This document shows, piece after piece, positions 54,672 to 63,950 of a stretch of 64,000 nucleotides of DNA. Location: assembly GCA_031285625.1 (NCBI GenBank), contig JAITVV010000092.1, positions 62,001-126,000 of the forward strand, given 5' to 3'. Positions within the stretch are counted from its first letter, which is position 1; the number at the start of each line of letters is the position of its first letter. This DNA comes from Prevotella sp. (GTDB taxonomy: Bacteria > Bacteroidota > Bacteroidia > Bacteroidales > Dysgonomonadaceae). The position numbers were made by a program, and so were the translations under genes. Under the pieces are notes generated by a model. The model saw only the letters and a program-made list of their open reading frames with translations, was not told the origin of the DNA and ran no database searches.

Positions 54672-55571
54672 ATGAAAGCATTTGTATTCCCTGGACAAGG
54701 GGCTCAATTTGTAGGAATGGGAAAAGACCTTTATGAAACATCTCCCGTAGCAAAAGAAATGTTTGAGAAGGCAAACGAAATTCTAGGATTTCGTATAACA
54801 GACCTGATGTTTGCCGGAACTGATGAAGATCTTCGTCAAACAAAAGTTACCCAACCTGCTATTTTTCTACATTCAGTAATTTTAGCTAAAACAATGGGTG
54901 AAGATTTCACACCGGAAATGGTTGCAGGTCACTCATTAGGTGAATTTTCAGCATTAGTTGCTGCTAACGCTTTATCTTTCGAAGACGGACTAAGACTAGT
55001 ATATAAACGTGCTTTGGCTATGCAGAAAGCATGTGAAATGAATCCTTCAACAATGGCTGCCGTACTTGGCTTACCTGATGCTAAAGTTGAAGAAATATGT
55101 GCTTCAATCAAGGATGAAGTTGTAGTTCCGGCAAACTATAATTGCCCCGGACAAGTGGTTATATCCGGTACCAATGCAGGTATCGATCTGGCTTGTGAAC
55201 TTCTTTTGGCCGCTGGAGCAAAACGTGCACTAAAACTAAAAGTAGGCGGTGCATTCCATTCCCCATTGATGGAACCTGCCAAAATAGAATTATCAGAAGC
55301 AATAAATACAACAATATTTGCTTTACCAACATGCCCTGTTTACCAAAATGTATCAACAGTTGGTGAGTCCGATCCTTTGACTATCAAGGCAAACCTGATT
55401 GCACAATTAACAGCTCCTGTAAAATGGACTCAATCGGTAGAACATATGGTGGCTGATGGCGCTACAGAGTTTATTGAACTTGGACCAGGAAATGTACTAC
55501 AAGGACTGGTAAAGAAAATAGCTCCACAAGTAGCTACCAGCGGAAAGCAACAACTTGTTAATTGCCTTTAA
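54672..55571 (+). CDS. fabD: Malonyl-CoA:ACP transacylase FabD
   Basis: Loads malonyl groups onto acyl carrier protein for fatty-acid synthesis. 299 residues from the ATG at 54672 (MKAFVFPGQGAQFVGMG); an in-frame TTG two codons earlier is not needed. Catalytic serine in VAGHSLGEFSALVAA, the Q of FPGQGAQ, an arginine in YKRALAMQKACEMN, and a histidine in GGAFHSPLMEPAKIEL. Full length. Has its own promoter; followed by the rmlD gene after 101 bases. Confidence 0.95.
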   Translation: MKAFVFPGQGAQFVGMGKDLYETSPVAKEMFEKANEILGFRITDLMFAGTDEDLRQTKVTQPAIFLHSVILAKTMGEDFTPEMVAGHSLGEFSALVAANALSFEDGLRLVYKRALAMQKACEMNPSTMAAVLGLPDAKVEEICASIKDEVVVPANYNCPGQVVISGTNAGIDLACELLLAAGAKRALKLKVGGAFHSPLMEPAKIELSEAINTTIFALPTCPVYQNVSTVGESDPLTIKANLIAQLTAPVKWTQSVEHMVADGATEFIELGPGNVLQGLVKKIAPQVATSGKQQLVNCL

Positions 55572-55672
55572 GGTCGCAGACCTATTTATTGCTTTCATAT
55601 CTATAACAGCAATAGGGCGTTATGATTAAATAATGTTTCAGTAAATATTTCTTTTACTAAATTAGGGCTAAG

Positions 55673-56626
55673 ATGGCATTTTTTTCAGGAAACAAACAAG
55701 CTGACGATCAGGACGAGACGGCAAAAAACATCTTTCTGTTCGAGCTTGTTCAAAAGAATATCCTAGTAACGGGAGCTAACGGTCAGCTAGGTAGCGAGAT
55801 CCGGCGAATATCGGCAAATCATGAGAATAACTTTAAGTTTTTCTTCACAGATGTAGCTGAACTAGATATTACAGATCTACAGGCTATAGATCGTTTTATC
55901 AAAGAAAATAATATAAAATACATTATCAATTGTGCCGCGTATACAGCTGTAGACAAAGCTGAAGATGATGTAGACCTATGTTATAAAATTAATCGTGATG
56001 CTGCAAAAAATCTAGGTATCGCAGCTACAAATAACAATGCTAAAGTTATACATGTTTCTACGGACTATGTGTATGATGGAACAGCTAATAAGCCTTATGT
56101 AGAAACAGATGCTGTAAACCCTCAATCGATATATGGTAAATCCAAACTGGATGGAGAGAATGAGTTAACAAAAGCTTGTCCTGAAAGCATTATTATTCGC
56201 ACAGCCTGGTTGTATTCAATCTATGGGAACAACTTTGTAAAAACAATGATAAAGCTTGGAAAAGAACGTGACACATTAAATGTAATTGCTGACCAGACAG
56301 GTACTCCGACAAATGCAGCTGATCTGGCCCAGGCAATCATAAAAATCTTAGACTTTAGTGAAGCTAATAAATTTATACCCGGAATATATCATTATTCTAA
56401 TGAGGGTATTACCACATGGTATGATTTTACATTAGCAATACATAAAGATGCAGGTATTACATCCTGCAAAGTAAATTCAATCACTACAGATCAATATCCG
56501 ACTAAAGCAACCAGACCTAAGTATAGTGTATTAGAGAAAGCTAAAATAAAATCCACATTTAATCTTTCTATACCTAAATGGGAAGAAAGTTTAAACATTT
56601 GCATCAAAGAATTGTTATCAATATAA
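55673..56626 (+). CDS. rfbD: dTDP-4-dehydrorhamnose reductase (RmlD/RfbD)
   Basis: Last step of dTDP-L-rhamnose synthesis. The NAD(P)-binding motif KNILVTGANGQLGSEIRRI starts at residue 28, DLQAIDRFIKENNIKYIINCAAYTAVDKAE follows, and the catalytic tyrosine/lysine motif is NPQSIYGKSKLDGE. C-terminal GIYHYSNEGITTWYDFTLAI and TKATRPKYSVL are typical. Unusually, 27 charged residues (MAFFSGNKQADDQDETAKNI...) precede the Rossmann motif, and no ATG, GTG or TTG codon in the frame gives a shorter start. The other rml genes are not in the window. Confidence 0.92.
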   Translation: MAFFSGNKQADDQDETAKNIFLFELVQKNILVTGANGQLGSEIRRISANHENNFKFFFTDVAELDITDLQAIDRFIKENNIKYIINCAAYTAVDKAEDDVDLCYKINRDAAKNLGIAATNNNAKVIHVSTDYVYDGTANKPYVETDAVNPQSIYGKSKLDGENELTKACPESIIIRTAWLYSIYGNNFVKTMIKLGKERDTLNVIADQTGTPTNAADLAQAIIKILDFSEANKFIPGIYHYSNEGITTWYDFTLAIHKDAGITSCKVNSITTDQYPTKATRPKYSVLEKAKIKSTFNLSIPKWEESLNICIKELLSI

Positions 56627-56662
56627 CGTATTATAATTCACTCACAGCTATATTTTAGCGCA

Positions 56663-57217
56663 ATGAATAAGATTTATCTTTTCAATTTGATACTCTTTAC
56701 AACATTCGTTTCCTGCCAAAGCAAACAGGAGAATAATTTGAAAGCTCAATTAGGTACTTTGAATGTAGAACTTACCGAAACTTTTCTTAGCAGTAAAGCT
56801 GACAGTATCGACTTAACAGATGTTTTGAGACTTACTCAGAAAGAGTATGATGATTTACAGTTATCTAAAGTTAAAGGGCTGGAAGGTTATGAATTAAGTG
56901 ACCTGACCATGGGACAGGTATTATTGGATAATGCCAATGGTACAATACTCACAATACAGATTATCACAGATGGCGAGATTACTGAGTATCTTCTCAGTTA
57001 CGACAAAGACGGAAATTTGGTAGATAACCTTATTGTTGCCTATGAAGATATGGTAGAATATTATAGTGAAATATCTTCAAAAATAAATTCTGATTTAATT
57101 ACCGTACAAACGGTTAATTTTACCTATGGTGATGAAGATGGCAACCAGACTGAAGCTTCTGACACTGCTATTGCCAAATATCAAATCACACCGGAGTTTA
57201 AGTTTGTAATGAATTGA
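56663..57217 (+). CDS. Small lipoprotein of unknown function
   Basis: 184 residues; lipoprotein signal MNKIYLFNLILFTTFVSC with lipobox FVSC. The mature part has no recognised domain. It alternates short beta-strands (TILTIQIITDGEITEYLLSYDKDG) and ends in ITPEFKFVMN. Begins 36 bases after rmlD and is followed by a long palindrome at 57292. Perhaps a periplasmic or surface lipoprotein; function unknown. Confidence 0.7.
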   Translation: MNKIYLFNLILFTTFVSCQSKQENNLKAQLGTLNVELTETFLSSKADSIDLTDVLRLTQKEYDDLQLSKVKGLEGYELSDLTMGQVLLDNANGTILTIQIITDGEITEYLLSYDKDGNLVDNLIVAYEDMVEYYSEISSKINSDLITVQTVNFTYGDEDGNQTEASDTAIAKYQITPEFKFVMN

Positions 57218-57291
57218 AATTCCGTAATATTTAGCAAGATTAATAAAGATTTCTTGCAACACACTATTTTAAACAAAAGACAACAACACAT

Positions 57292-57327
57292 AATCCAGAA
57301 TTAATACAATTGTATTAATTCTGGATT
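57292..57327. repeat. Perfect 36-base palindrome
   Basis: Arms 57292-57309 and 57310-57327 are exact reverse complements with no spacer. It lies 74 bases after the lipoprotein stop and 27 bases before the next ATG. On the plus strand it is followed by TTATC, so it may be an AT-rich terminator hairpin (16-bp stem, 4-base loop) or a binding site for a dimeric regulator of the gene at 57354. Confidence 0.75.
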
Positions 57328-57353
57328 TTATCACAACGCTCAAAACCGTTAAA

Positions 57354-58523
57354 ATGAAGCAAAAACTTTTTTTTGTGGGTATCTTTATTTCGATACTCTT
57401 ACTTCCTTCTACTACGAAAGCACAGGTAACAATCGGATCTAATCTTACACCTAATACAGGGGCATTATTAGACTTGAAAGAAAATGCAAATAAAGATACA
57501 AATGCAAATAAAGGGTTATTACTACCACGCGTAATGTTAGAAGACATAGGGAATCTATACCCTATGTTTACGAATGGAGATCCCCTTTATACAGATACAG
57601 AAAAGGATCTGCATACCGGACTAATAGTATATAACCTTAAAGATGATCCTGCAAATGGATTATGCCCCGGGCCTTATGTATGGGAAAACTCTAGCTGGAA
57701 CAGACTATTAGAACCTTGTGAATATACTCCGCCGTCAACACTTACCATTGAGTGCCCGATAACAACACCTATTGTTTCCGGAACTAAAGGCGCAACAATG
57801 TCAGGGACAATAGTACCAATCCCGTACACAATCACGGGAGCCCTTCCTTATCAACTGACAGGTTCATCCGTAACATATAACGGATTGACTGCAACTGTAG
57901 CAGATCAGTCCTTAAGTTCTAATTCGGGTACCATTAATATCACTATTAGCGGCAATCCTACGAATGATACTGGTGGGCTTTATGAATGGTCTATACCTAT
58001 AGGGCAAGGACAAGCATCCTGTAAAGTAAACTTAAGTGTAACAACCCCTCCAATAGGCACTGATTGTGCCACAACTAACAGTCCTGGAGTAGCGCTTGTA
58101 TTCAGCTATAACAGCAAATGGTACGCGGTTAAAATAGGATCACTTAATGGAAATGCAGTTGCTGCACTAAATGAACACGACACAGAGGAATCTGCATTAA
58201 GGGATCCTGAAGGACTTCAGTTTTGTTCAAATCTATCCGGACCGAGATGTGTACCAGTATTTTCAAGGGATGGTGTTAGGTATAATACTCAATTCTTCAC
58301 TGTGAATTCGATTAGTAGCGAAAATAACGGAGTAGTTGCATTTAGTGGGTGTACACAATCTATGATAGCAAACCCTGGAGAAATGCTTAGTTATCAGAAT
58401 GCCACTATTCCTCCAATGGCTACATCCGGAAATCTCGGAGCTATAACAGTTAACGGTACATTATATCTAGGTTATGTTACCGGAGCTGGAGGTATATTGA
58501 CAACCAAAAGTATTATCTACTAA
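57354..58523 (+). CDS. Chimeric secreted protein: VTIGS domain plus C-terminal domain of the large surface protein
   Basis: 389 residues with signal peptide MKQKLFFVGIFISILLLPSTTKA. The N terminus (QVTIGSNLTPNTGALLDLKE, KGLLLPRVMLEDIGNLYPMF) matches the small proteins at 26168 and 29098. From about residue 120 on it matches the last 250 residues of the 1262-residue protein at 29873: VPIPYTITGALPYQL, FSYNSKWYAVKIGSLNG, EESALRDPEGLQFCSN, PRCVPVFSRDG and the closing TLYLG...ILTTKS. It is therefore a compact fusion of the ends of the A and B proteins. It stands alone, behind the palindrome at 57292 and before a terminator. Likely exported; function unknown. Confidence 0.78.
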   Translation: MKQKLFFVGIFISILLLPSTTKAQVTIGSNLTPNTGALLDLKENANKDTNANKGLLLPRVMLEDIGNLYPMFTNGDPLYTDTEKDLHTGLIVYNLKDDPANGLCPGPYVWENSSWNRLLEPCEYTPPSTLTIECPITTPIVSGTKGATMSGTIVPIPYTITGALPYQLTGSSVTYNGLTATVADQSLSSNSGTINITISGNPTNDTGGLYEWSIPIGQGQASCKVNLSVTTPPIGTDCATTNSPGVALVFSYNSKWYAVKIGSLNGNAVAALNEHDTEESALRDPEGLQFCSNLSGPRCVPVFSRDGVRYNTQFFTVNSISSENNGVVAFSGCTQSMIANPGEMLSYQNATIPPMATSGNLGAITVNGTLYLGYVTGAGGILTTKSIIY

Positions 58524-58538
58524 GATATAGTATGAGGG

Positions 58539-58570
58539 AAATAGCCAGCTGATTACAGCAGGCTATTTTT
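58539..58570 (+). terminator. Rho-independent terminator
   Basis: Two-part stem: AAATAGCC (58539-58546) with GGCTATTT (58561-58568), and inside it GCTG with CAGC around a 4-base loop; T-run follows. Confidence 0.88.
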
Positions 58571-58629
58571 ATATTCCGATCCATAATCATGTAAATACAG
58601 TATTAGGATTTATTCTCCTTTTTTTTTAG

Positions 58630-58637
58630 TATTTTTG
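58630..58637 (+). promoter_or_regulatory. -7 promoter box of prfC
   Basis: TATTTTTG followed by CAGC, matching TAnnTTTG, 21 bases before the prfC ATG. Confidence 0.55.
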
Positions 58638-58657
58638 CAGCTTATTAGAAAAATTCA

Positions 58658-60238
58658 ATGAGCGAACTCGAAAAAGAAATTCACAGAAGGCGTACATTTG
58701 CCATTATCAGTCACCCCGATGCAGGGAAAACGACCCTCACAGAAAAGTTATTATTATTCGGAGGTGCAATTCACGTTGCAGGAGCAGTAAAATCGAACAA
58801 GATAAAGAAAACAGCCACTTCGGACTGGATGGAGATAGAGAAACAACGTGGTATCTCTGTTGCTACGTCCGTTATGGGATTCGAATACGATGGCTACAAA
58901 ATAAACATTCTCGATACACCCGGTCACCAGGATTTTGCAGAAGATACGTATCGCACTCTTACTGCAGTAGATAGTGTAATTATAGCTGTCGACTCAGCGA
59001 AAGGTGTAGAGGCCCAAACACGTAAACTGATGGAAGTATGCCGCATGCGCCATACTCCGGTGATGATATTTGTAAACAAAATGGATAGAGAGGGGCGAGA
59101 CCCTTTCGAACTTCTTGACGAGCTGGAAGCAGAATTACAAATAAATGTACGTCCGCTAAGTTGGCCTATCGACAGCGGGCAACGCTTTAAAGGCGTTTAT
59201 AATATCTACCAGGAAAAGCTGGATCTATATACACCCAGCAAGCAAACAGTAACAGAATCTATCGGATTTAAGGATATAAACCACCCCGATCTGGAAAAAC
59301 ATATTGGAGTACCGCTTGCAGCCAAACTAAGGGAAGATATTGAATTGATAAATGGAGTATATTCGGATTTAGACATAGATGCTTATCTCAAAGGACAAGT
59401 TGCTCCGGTATTTTTTGGTTCTGCTTTAAACAATTTCGGAGTAAAGGAACTACTCGATTGTTTTGTACAGATTGCACCATCACCCCGGCCTATAGAGGCA
59501 GTAGAGCGTGTTGTGGAACCGGAAGAAGAAACATTCACAGGATTCATATTCAAGATACATGCCAATATGGACCCCAATCACCGCTCATGTATTGCTTTTG
59601 TAAAAATCTGCTCCGGTAAGTTTGAGCGAAATGTCAATTATAAGCATATGCGTTTAAACAGAACGATGAAGTTCTCCTCCCCCACTGCTTTTATGGCACA
59701 AAAGAAAGAAACAGTCGATGAAGCATATGCCGGAGATATAGTTGGTCTGCCTGACACCGGAAACTTCAAGATTGGTGATACACTTACCTCCGGGGAAGAC
59801 CTACACTTTAAAGGACTACCTAGCTTCTCTCCTGAAATGTTTAAATACATAGAAAACGCTGATCCAATGAAAGCTAAACAGCTTCAGAAAGGCATTGACC
59901 AACTTATGGATGAAGGTGTTGCCCAGTTATTTACAAATCAGTTTAACGGACGAAAGATTATTGGTACTGTAGGACAGTTACAATTTGAGGTAATTCAATA
60001 CCGTTTACTTCATGAATATGGCGCCCAATGTAGATGGGAACCAATTAATTTGTATAAAGCATGCTGGATTGAGAGTGAAAACAAACAACAGTTAGATGAT
60101 TTCAAAAAACGTAAAGCTCAATACATGGCAAGTGACAAAGAGGGACGAGACGTTTTTCTTGCTGATTCGAACTATGTGCTAATGATGGCTCAGCAGGATT
60201 TTAAAGATATAAAATTCCATTTCACTTCGGAGTTTTAG
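58658..60238 (+). CDS. prfC: Peptide chain release factor 3
   Basis: GTPase that recycles RF1/RF2 from the ribosome after termination. 526 residues, full length. G1 P-loop [17 protein letters not shown]; switch I region [19 protein letters not shown]3 [19 protein letters not shown]4 [12 protein letters not shown]. Then domains II/III with [25 protein letters not shown] and [20 protein letters not shown], characteristic of RF3 rather than EF-G (no domain IV). The kinase-like gene follows by 6 bases. Confidence 0.96.
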   Translation: MSELEKEIHRRRTFAIISHPDAGKTTLTEKLLLFGGAIHVAGAVKSNKIKKTATSDWMEIEKQRGISVATSVMGFEYDGYKINILDTPGHQDFAEDTYRTLTAVDSVIIAVDSAKGVEAQTRKLMEVCRMRHTPVMIFVNKMDREGRDPFELLDELEAELQINVRPLSWPIDSGQRFKGVYNIYQEKLDLYTPSKQTVTESIGFKDINHPDLEKHIGVPLAAKLREDIELINGVYSDLDIDAYLKGQVAPVFFGSALNNFGVKELLDCFVQIAPSPRPIEAVERVVEPEEETFTGFIFKIHANMDPNHRSCIAFVKICSGKFERNVNYKHMRLNRTMKFSSPTAFMAQKKETVDEAYAGDIVGLPDTGNFKIGDTLTSGEDLHFKGLPSFSPEMFKYIENADPMKAKQLQKGIDQLMDEGVAQLFTNQFNGRKIIGTVGQLQFEVIQYRLLHEYGAQCRWEPINLYKACWIESENKQQLDDFKKRKAQYMASDKEGRDVFLADSNYVLMMAQQDFKDIKFHFTSEF

Positions 60239-60244
60239 CCTGAT

Positions 60245-61003
60245 ATGACAAATATACTCATCAACCCGGAATACAGTCAGCTAGAAGGTTTTATTACAAA
60301 TCTTCCGGTAACTTTTTCTCACGCAGGAGAGACAGTCTATTCGGGACGTAATATTATAAAATTATTTGACATACAAGGCCTTACTATAAATGTAAAGTCA
60401 TTTAAAAAACCAATATTTATCAATCAAATTGCCTATACAACTTTCAGAAATTCTAAAGCCAGACGTTCCTACGAATATGCATTAAAACTGGAAGAGAAAG
60501 GCTTTAATACTCCTGATCCGATAGCATATATTGAACAAAAAACATTAGGATTACTAAAACACAGCTTTTATATATCTGTAAATGAAAACTTTGATGGTAT
60601 TATGCAAGAGCTGAAAACCGGAAAAATCGAAGACCTGAAAGAGTTACTATATCACTTTGCCCGATACACAGCAAGATTACATGAAGAGCAAATATTGCAT
60701 TTAGACTATTCTTCAGGGAATATATTATATAAGACAGTAAAGGGCAATTACATCTTCTATCTGGTAGATTTGAACAGAATGATATTCGACAAACCTATCG
60801 ATATGGATACAGCATGCTTCAATTTCAGGCGGTTGTGGGGCAGTGATGAAATGATAAATGTATTTGTAGAAGAATATGCAAAATCGAGAGGTTTTGATAC
60901 TGCAACCTGCCTAAAGAAAACATTTGAATACAGAAAAAAATTTTGGGATACATTTACCAGAAAACATCCCGGATCCTCTCCATATTCTGGGCATGGTGAA
61001 TAG
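60245..61003 (+). CDS. Lipopolysaccharide-kinase-like (InaA/WaaP-type) protein
   Basis: 252 residues with a protein-kinase-like fold of the Kdo/heptose kinase family. ATP-site region around VKSFKKPIFINQIAYTTFRNSKARRSYEYALKLEEKG; catalytic loop HEEQILHLDYSSGNILYKTV (HxDxxxxN); metal-binding DLNRMIF (D of the DLN motif). Probably phosphorylates a lipopolysaccharide core sugar at the inner membrane, or another small molecule. Starts 6 bases after prfC, so it is co-transcribed with it. Confidence 0.83.
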   Translation: MTNILINPEYSQLEGFITNLPVTFSHAGETVYSGRNIIKLFDIQGLTINVKSFKKPIFINQIAYTTFRNSKARRSYEYALKLEEKGFNTPDPIAYIEQKTLGLLKHSFYISVNENFDGIMQELKTGKIEDLKELLYHFARYTARLHEEQILHLDYSSGNILYKTVKGNYIFYLVDLNRMIFDKPIDMDTACFNFRRLWGSDEMINVFVEEYAKSRGFDTATCLKKTFEYRKKFWDTFTRKHPGSSPYSGHGE

Positions 61004-61082
61004 TGTGGCTTGATGAAATCCTGATGAATAAGGATAATATATCGATAAAATTATCTAATATAAGTATCAACTAACAATATGC

Positions 61083-61137
61083 AAAGTGACAGAACAAATT
61101 GAAATAAGCTGTTTACTTTGTCACTTTTGTCACTTTT
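61083..61137 (+). promoter_or_regulatory. Repeat-containing upstream element of the macrodomain gene
   Basis: AAAGTGACAG (61083-61092), 27 bases, then tandem GTCACTTTT-GTCACTTTT (61120-61137), 12 bases before the ATG. Same plan as the element at 45251-45298. Confidence 0.55.
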
Positions 61138-61149
61138 AATTAAAATCAA

Positions 61150-61683
61150 ATGATGGATGCCAAAGTAACCCTTATCAAAGGTGATATAACAACTATAAAT
61201 GTTGATATCATTGTAAATGCTGCTAATTCGTCTTTGCTTGGCGGAGGTGGAGTAGATGGTGCTATACATCGCAAAGGTGGAGGGCAGATACTTGAAGAAT
61301 GTAAAGTTATCCGAAACAGGCAAGGCGGTTGTAAGACAGGGGAAGCCGTATACACAACAGCCGGATTACTACCTGCCAAGTATGTGATCCATACGGTTGG
61401 TCCTGTGTGGAATGGAGGAAGTAAAAATGAGAGAGAATCATTAGCTAATTGTTATATTAATTCTTTAAGGTTAGCCAATGAACTGAATGTAAAGACTATT
61501 GCTTTCCCTAATATAAGTACAGGAATTTATCATTTTCCCAAGAAAGAAGCTGCGGATATAGCTTTTCAAGCTGTTAATAGCTTTATGAATGGTGAAAATA
61601 AAACTCTGGTCGAGGTACAATTTGTTTGCTTTGATGATGAGAATTACAAATTATATGAGACTATTCTAGGTAAGAATCAGTAA
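61150..61683 (+). CDS. ymdB: Macrodomain protein (O-acetyl-ADP-ribose deacetylase type)
   Basis: 177 residues consisting of one macrodomain of the YmdB/MacroD class, which hydrolyses O-acetyl-ADP-ribose and mono-ADP-ribose esters on proteins. Signature: [23 protein letters not shown] (NAAN plus the [10 protein letters not shown] catalytic loop), [24 protein letters not shown], and [22 protein letters not shown]. The second ATG (61153) is equally possible. The upstream element resembles that of the methyltransferase-Nudix gene at 43090, tying it to the same ADP-ribose theme. Convergent with the response-regulator gene, overlapping by 7 bases. Confidence 0.93.
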   Translation: MMDAKVTLIKGDITTINVDIIVNAANSSLLGGGGVDGAIHRKGGGQILEECKVIRNRQGGCKTGEAVYTTAGLLPAKYVIHTVGPVWNGGSKNERESLANCYINSLRLANELNVKTIAFPNISTGIYHFPKKEAADIAFQAVNSFMNGENKTLVEVQFVCFDDENYKLYETILGKNQ

Positions 61684-62357
61684 ATCATCTTATAACCTAT
61701 ACCTCTGATGTTTATGATCTGTATTCTTGAATCGAAAGATAGCTTTTTTCTGAGTTTCACAATAAAGACATGGAGGCTGCGGGTATTGAAGAAACTGTCG
61801 TCACCCCATAGTTCCATTAGTACAGCTTTGTTTTCTACAATATTATTCTGATTGGAGCAAAGCCGTTCCAAAATTGCAGCTTCACGGTGAGAAAGGATTT
61901 CTGTTTTTTGAGAATGGACAAGTTTTTGCTGTATGGAATCGAAAGTGTACTCGCCTATCTGGTATATCTTATTTTGTGGTATCTCGTTTTGTACACGGTT
62001 TAGCAGAGCTTTTATACGAACGATAAGCTCATCCATTCCAAATGGTTTTTTCAAATAGTCATTTCCTCCTATTTCGAATCCTTGTACTACATCATCGGTT
62101 CTTGATTTGGCACTCAGGAACAGGATTGGTGTTTGCTTATCACTCTGGCGAATTAATTGAGCCATACTGAACCCATCCATCTTAGGCATCATAATATCTG
62201 CTACCACAATATCAGGTTTTATTTTGTGGAACATTTCCAAACCGATATATCCATTTTCGGCACATTCTACCGAAAACTCTCTTTTTTCAAGTGCGTCTTT
62301 AACGATCATCGATAAGGCAGGCTCATCTTCAACTAATAATACCTTTATTTTATTCAT
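61677..62357 (-). CDS. OmpR/PhoB-family response regulator
   Basis: 226 residues. The receiver domain (1-118) has [14 protein letters not shown] (acidic pair near residues 10-12), phosphoacceptor D54 in [13 protein letters not shown], and the conserved lysine in [13 protein letters not shown]. The C-terminal winged helix (about 130-226) ends [30 protein letters not shown]. Its start codon overlaps the kinase stop by 4 bases. Partner of the histidine kinase; target genes are not evident here. Confidence 0.94.
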   Translation of the reverse strand: MNKIKVLLVEDEPALSMIVKDALEKREFSVECAENGYIGLEMFHKIKPDIVVADIMMPKMDGFSMAQLIRQSDKQTPILFLSAKSRTDDVVQGFEIGGNDYLKKPFGMDELIVRIKALLNRVQNEIPQNKIYQIGEYTFDSIQQKLVHSQKTEILSHREAAILERLCSNQNNIVENKAVLMELWGDDSFFNTRSLHVFIVKLRKKLSFDSRIQIINIRGIGYKMIY

Positions 62358-63748
62358 TCTATAATTATTTTAAAACAAGTTCCCTTTCCTTCTGCACTTT
62401 CTACTTTTATTTCCCAACCATGTTTATCTACTATTGTTTTTACATATGATAATCCCAATCCGTAGCCTTTTACATCGTGGATATTACCAGTGGATACCCT
62501 GTAGAACTTATCAAAGATCTTGTCCAAAGAACTATTGGGAATTCCTATTCCATTATCAGTAATAGATATTATTGTTTTACTACCTGCCTGGTAAGCTGAT
62601 AACTTGATATTTACACTCTCTTTTGAATATTTAATGGCGTTTTCGATCAAGTTGCTGATCACATTCTCAAAGTGCAATTTATCGGCTTCTACGTTTAACC
62701 CCGTTGGTTCAACGTCAATTGTAAACGCAACAGGTTTGGAGGTATTTAATAAGAACTTATTTTTTTGATTCTCGAAAACTCTATCCAGCTCTATATCTTC
62801 AAATACAAGTTTCAGGTTTTTTCGTTCTTCAACCGACATTGTTAAGATTTGCTCTACCAATCTGTTGAGATACATTAATTGCTCACGCGAGATAGTCAGG
62901 TATTTATCGCGTTTTTCAGGATCGTCACCCATACCGAAATTTTGTAAAGCATCTACGGCAGCGTATGTTACTGATATTGGAGTCTTCAGTTCATGAGTCA
63001 TATTATTAATAAAGTCTCCCTTTATTTCATCTATGGTTTTCTGCCGTAATATTATCTTTATCAGATAAACATATGTAACGATAAGTAATATTACCATCAA
63101 TACAGATACAGTAACCAATCCCCACATATCTTTAAAAATATACCATTTAGGGTTATCCATATATAAAATATATGAGTGCATACCATCATTTATACTTTCT
63201 ATAGCATATTCTGCACTATTTTTTATATCAAAAGATATATGAGGAATTTGTGTCACCAGACTGTCTGTCTCTGTTACCCTGCATTGGATAATATGAGGCA
63301 TATTGAGTCCCTGAGCAGATAAGTCTGCAGTCAATATACTATCAAACCTTACTAAATCCAATGGTTGTATACTTTCCATAGCGGATAGAAACCCTCTTTT
63401 TAAATGAACGGTTATATATTGTAGATCTGCAAAAATGGAATCAGGATTATTTTCTCCACTCGTACTGTCTCTGGAAAAACTCATACTAAAAGATGCTTCA
63501 TCTTTATTTTTAGATGAATCTGTTTGTAATCCAGTATCTTCCTTCTCTTGGTTTTTCTTCGTTGACACCATCGCCATCCTTATAGATAGCTCTTTAAAAG
63601 TACTGCTTTCAATAGTATTGTTCACTACTGTTTCCATCTTTTGGTATTGCTGGTTGTGAAAATTTACAAGCCAGTAAGTCTGATAAGTACACACTGATAC
63701 TAATAGAATTAAGATGACAGTAGCGGTAAGTTTGAGACGAAATTTCAT
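62354..63748 (-). CDS. Sensor histidine kinase
   Basis: 464 residues. Two membrane helices (about 7-27 and 215-240) flank a periplasmic sensor region of about 185 residues without a recognised fold. The phospho-accepting histidine lies in FINNMTHELKTPISVTYAAVD. The HATPase domain has N box ISNLIENAIKYSKESV, G1 SITDNGIGIPNSSLDKIFDKFYR, and G2 VKGYGLGLSYVKTIVDKHG. First gene of a two-gene operon with the response regulator. The signal it senses is unknown. Confidence 0.93.
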   Translation of the reverse strand: MKFRLKLTATVILILLVSVCTYQTYWLVNFHNQQYQKMETVVNNTIESSTFKELSIRMAMVSTKKNQEKEDTGLQTDSSKNKDEASFSMSFSRDSTSGENNPDSIFADLQYITVHLKRGFLSAMESIQPLDLVRFDSILTADLSAQGLNMPHIIQCRVTETDSLVTQIPHISFDIKNSAEYAIESINDGMHSYILYMDNPKWYIFKDMWGLVTVSVLMVILLIVTYVYLIKIILRQKTIDEIKGDFINNMTHELKTPISVTYAAVDALQNFGMGDDPEKRDKYLTISREQLMYLNRLVEQILTMSVEERKNLKLVFEDIELDRVFENQKNKFLLNTSKPVAFTIDVEPTGLNVEADKLHFENVISNLIENAIKYSKESVNIKLSAYQAGSKTIISITDNGIGIPNSSLDKIFDKFYRVSTGNIHDVKGYGLGLSYVKTIVDKHGWEIKVESAEGKGTCFKIIIE

Positions 63749-63908
63749 ATTTCTTTTTTATAGTTATGACAAAAGTAAGGAATCAGTTTGTAACAAAAAA
63801 TAGCGATAACACTAAATAACAGTACTTGTTTTTATTTTGATCGATATCTTTTTCACATTATTAATAACTAACAGAATGTTGAGAGATATACCTTATAGAA
63901 TTTTTCAT

Positions 63909-63916
63909 TATCTTTG
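63909..63916 (+). promoter_or_regulatory. -7 promoter box of ileS
   Basis: TATCTTTG followed by TCCAC, matching TAnnTTTG, 35 bases upstream of the ATG. Confidence 0.5.
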
Positions 63917-63950
63917 TCCACAATTTTTTAAGCAGATTATAATACACATT

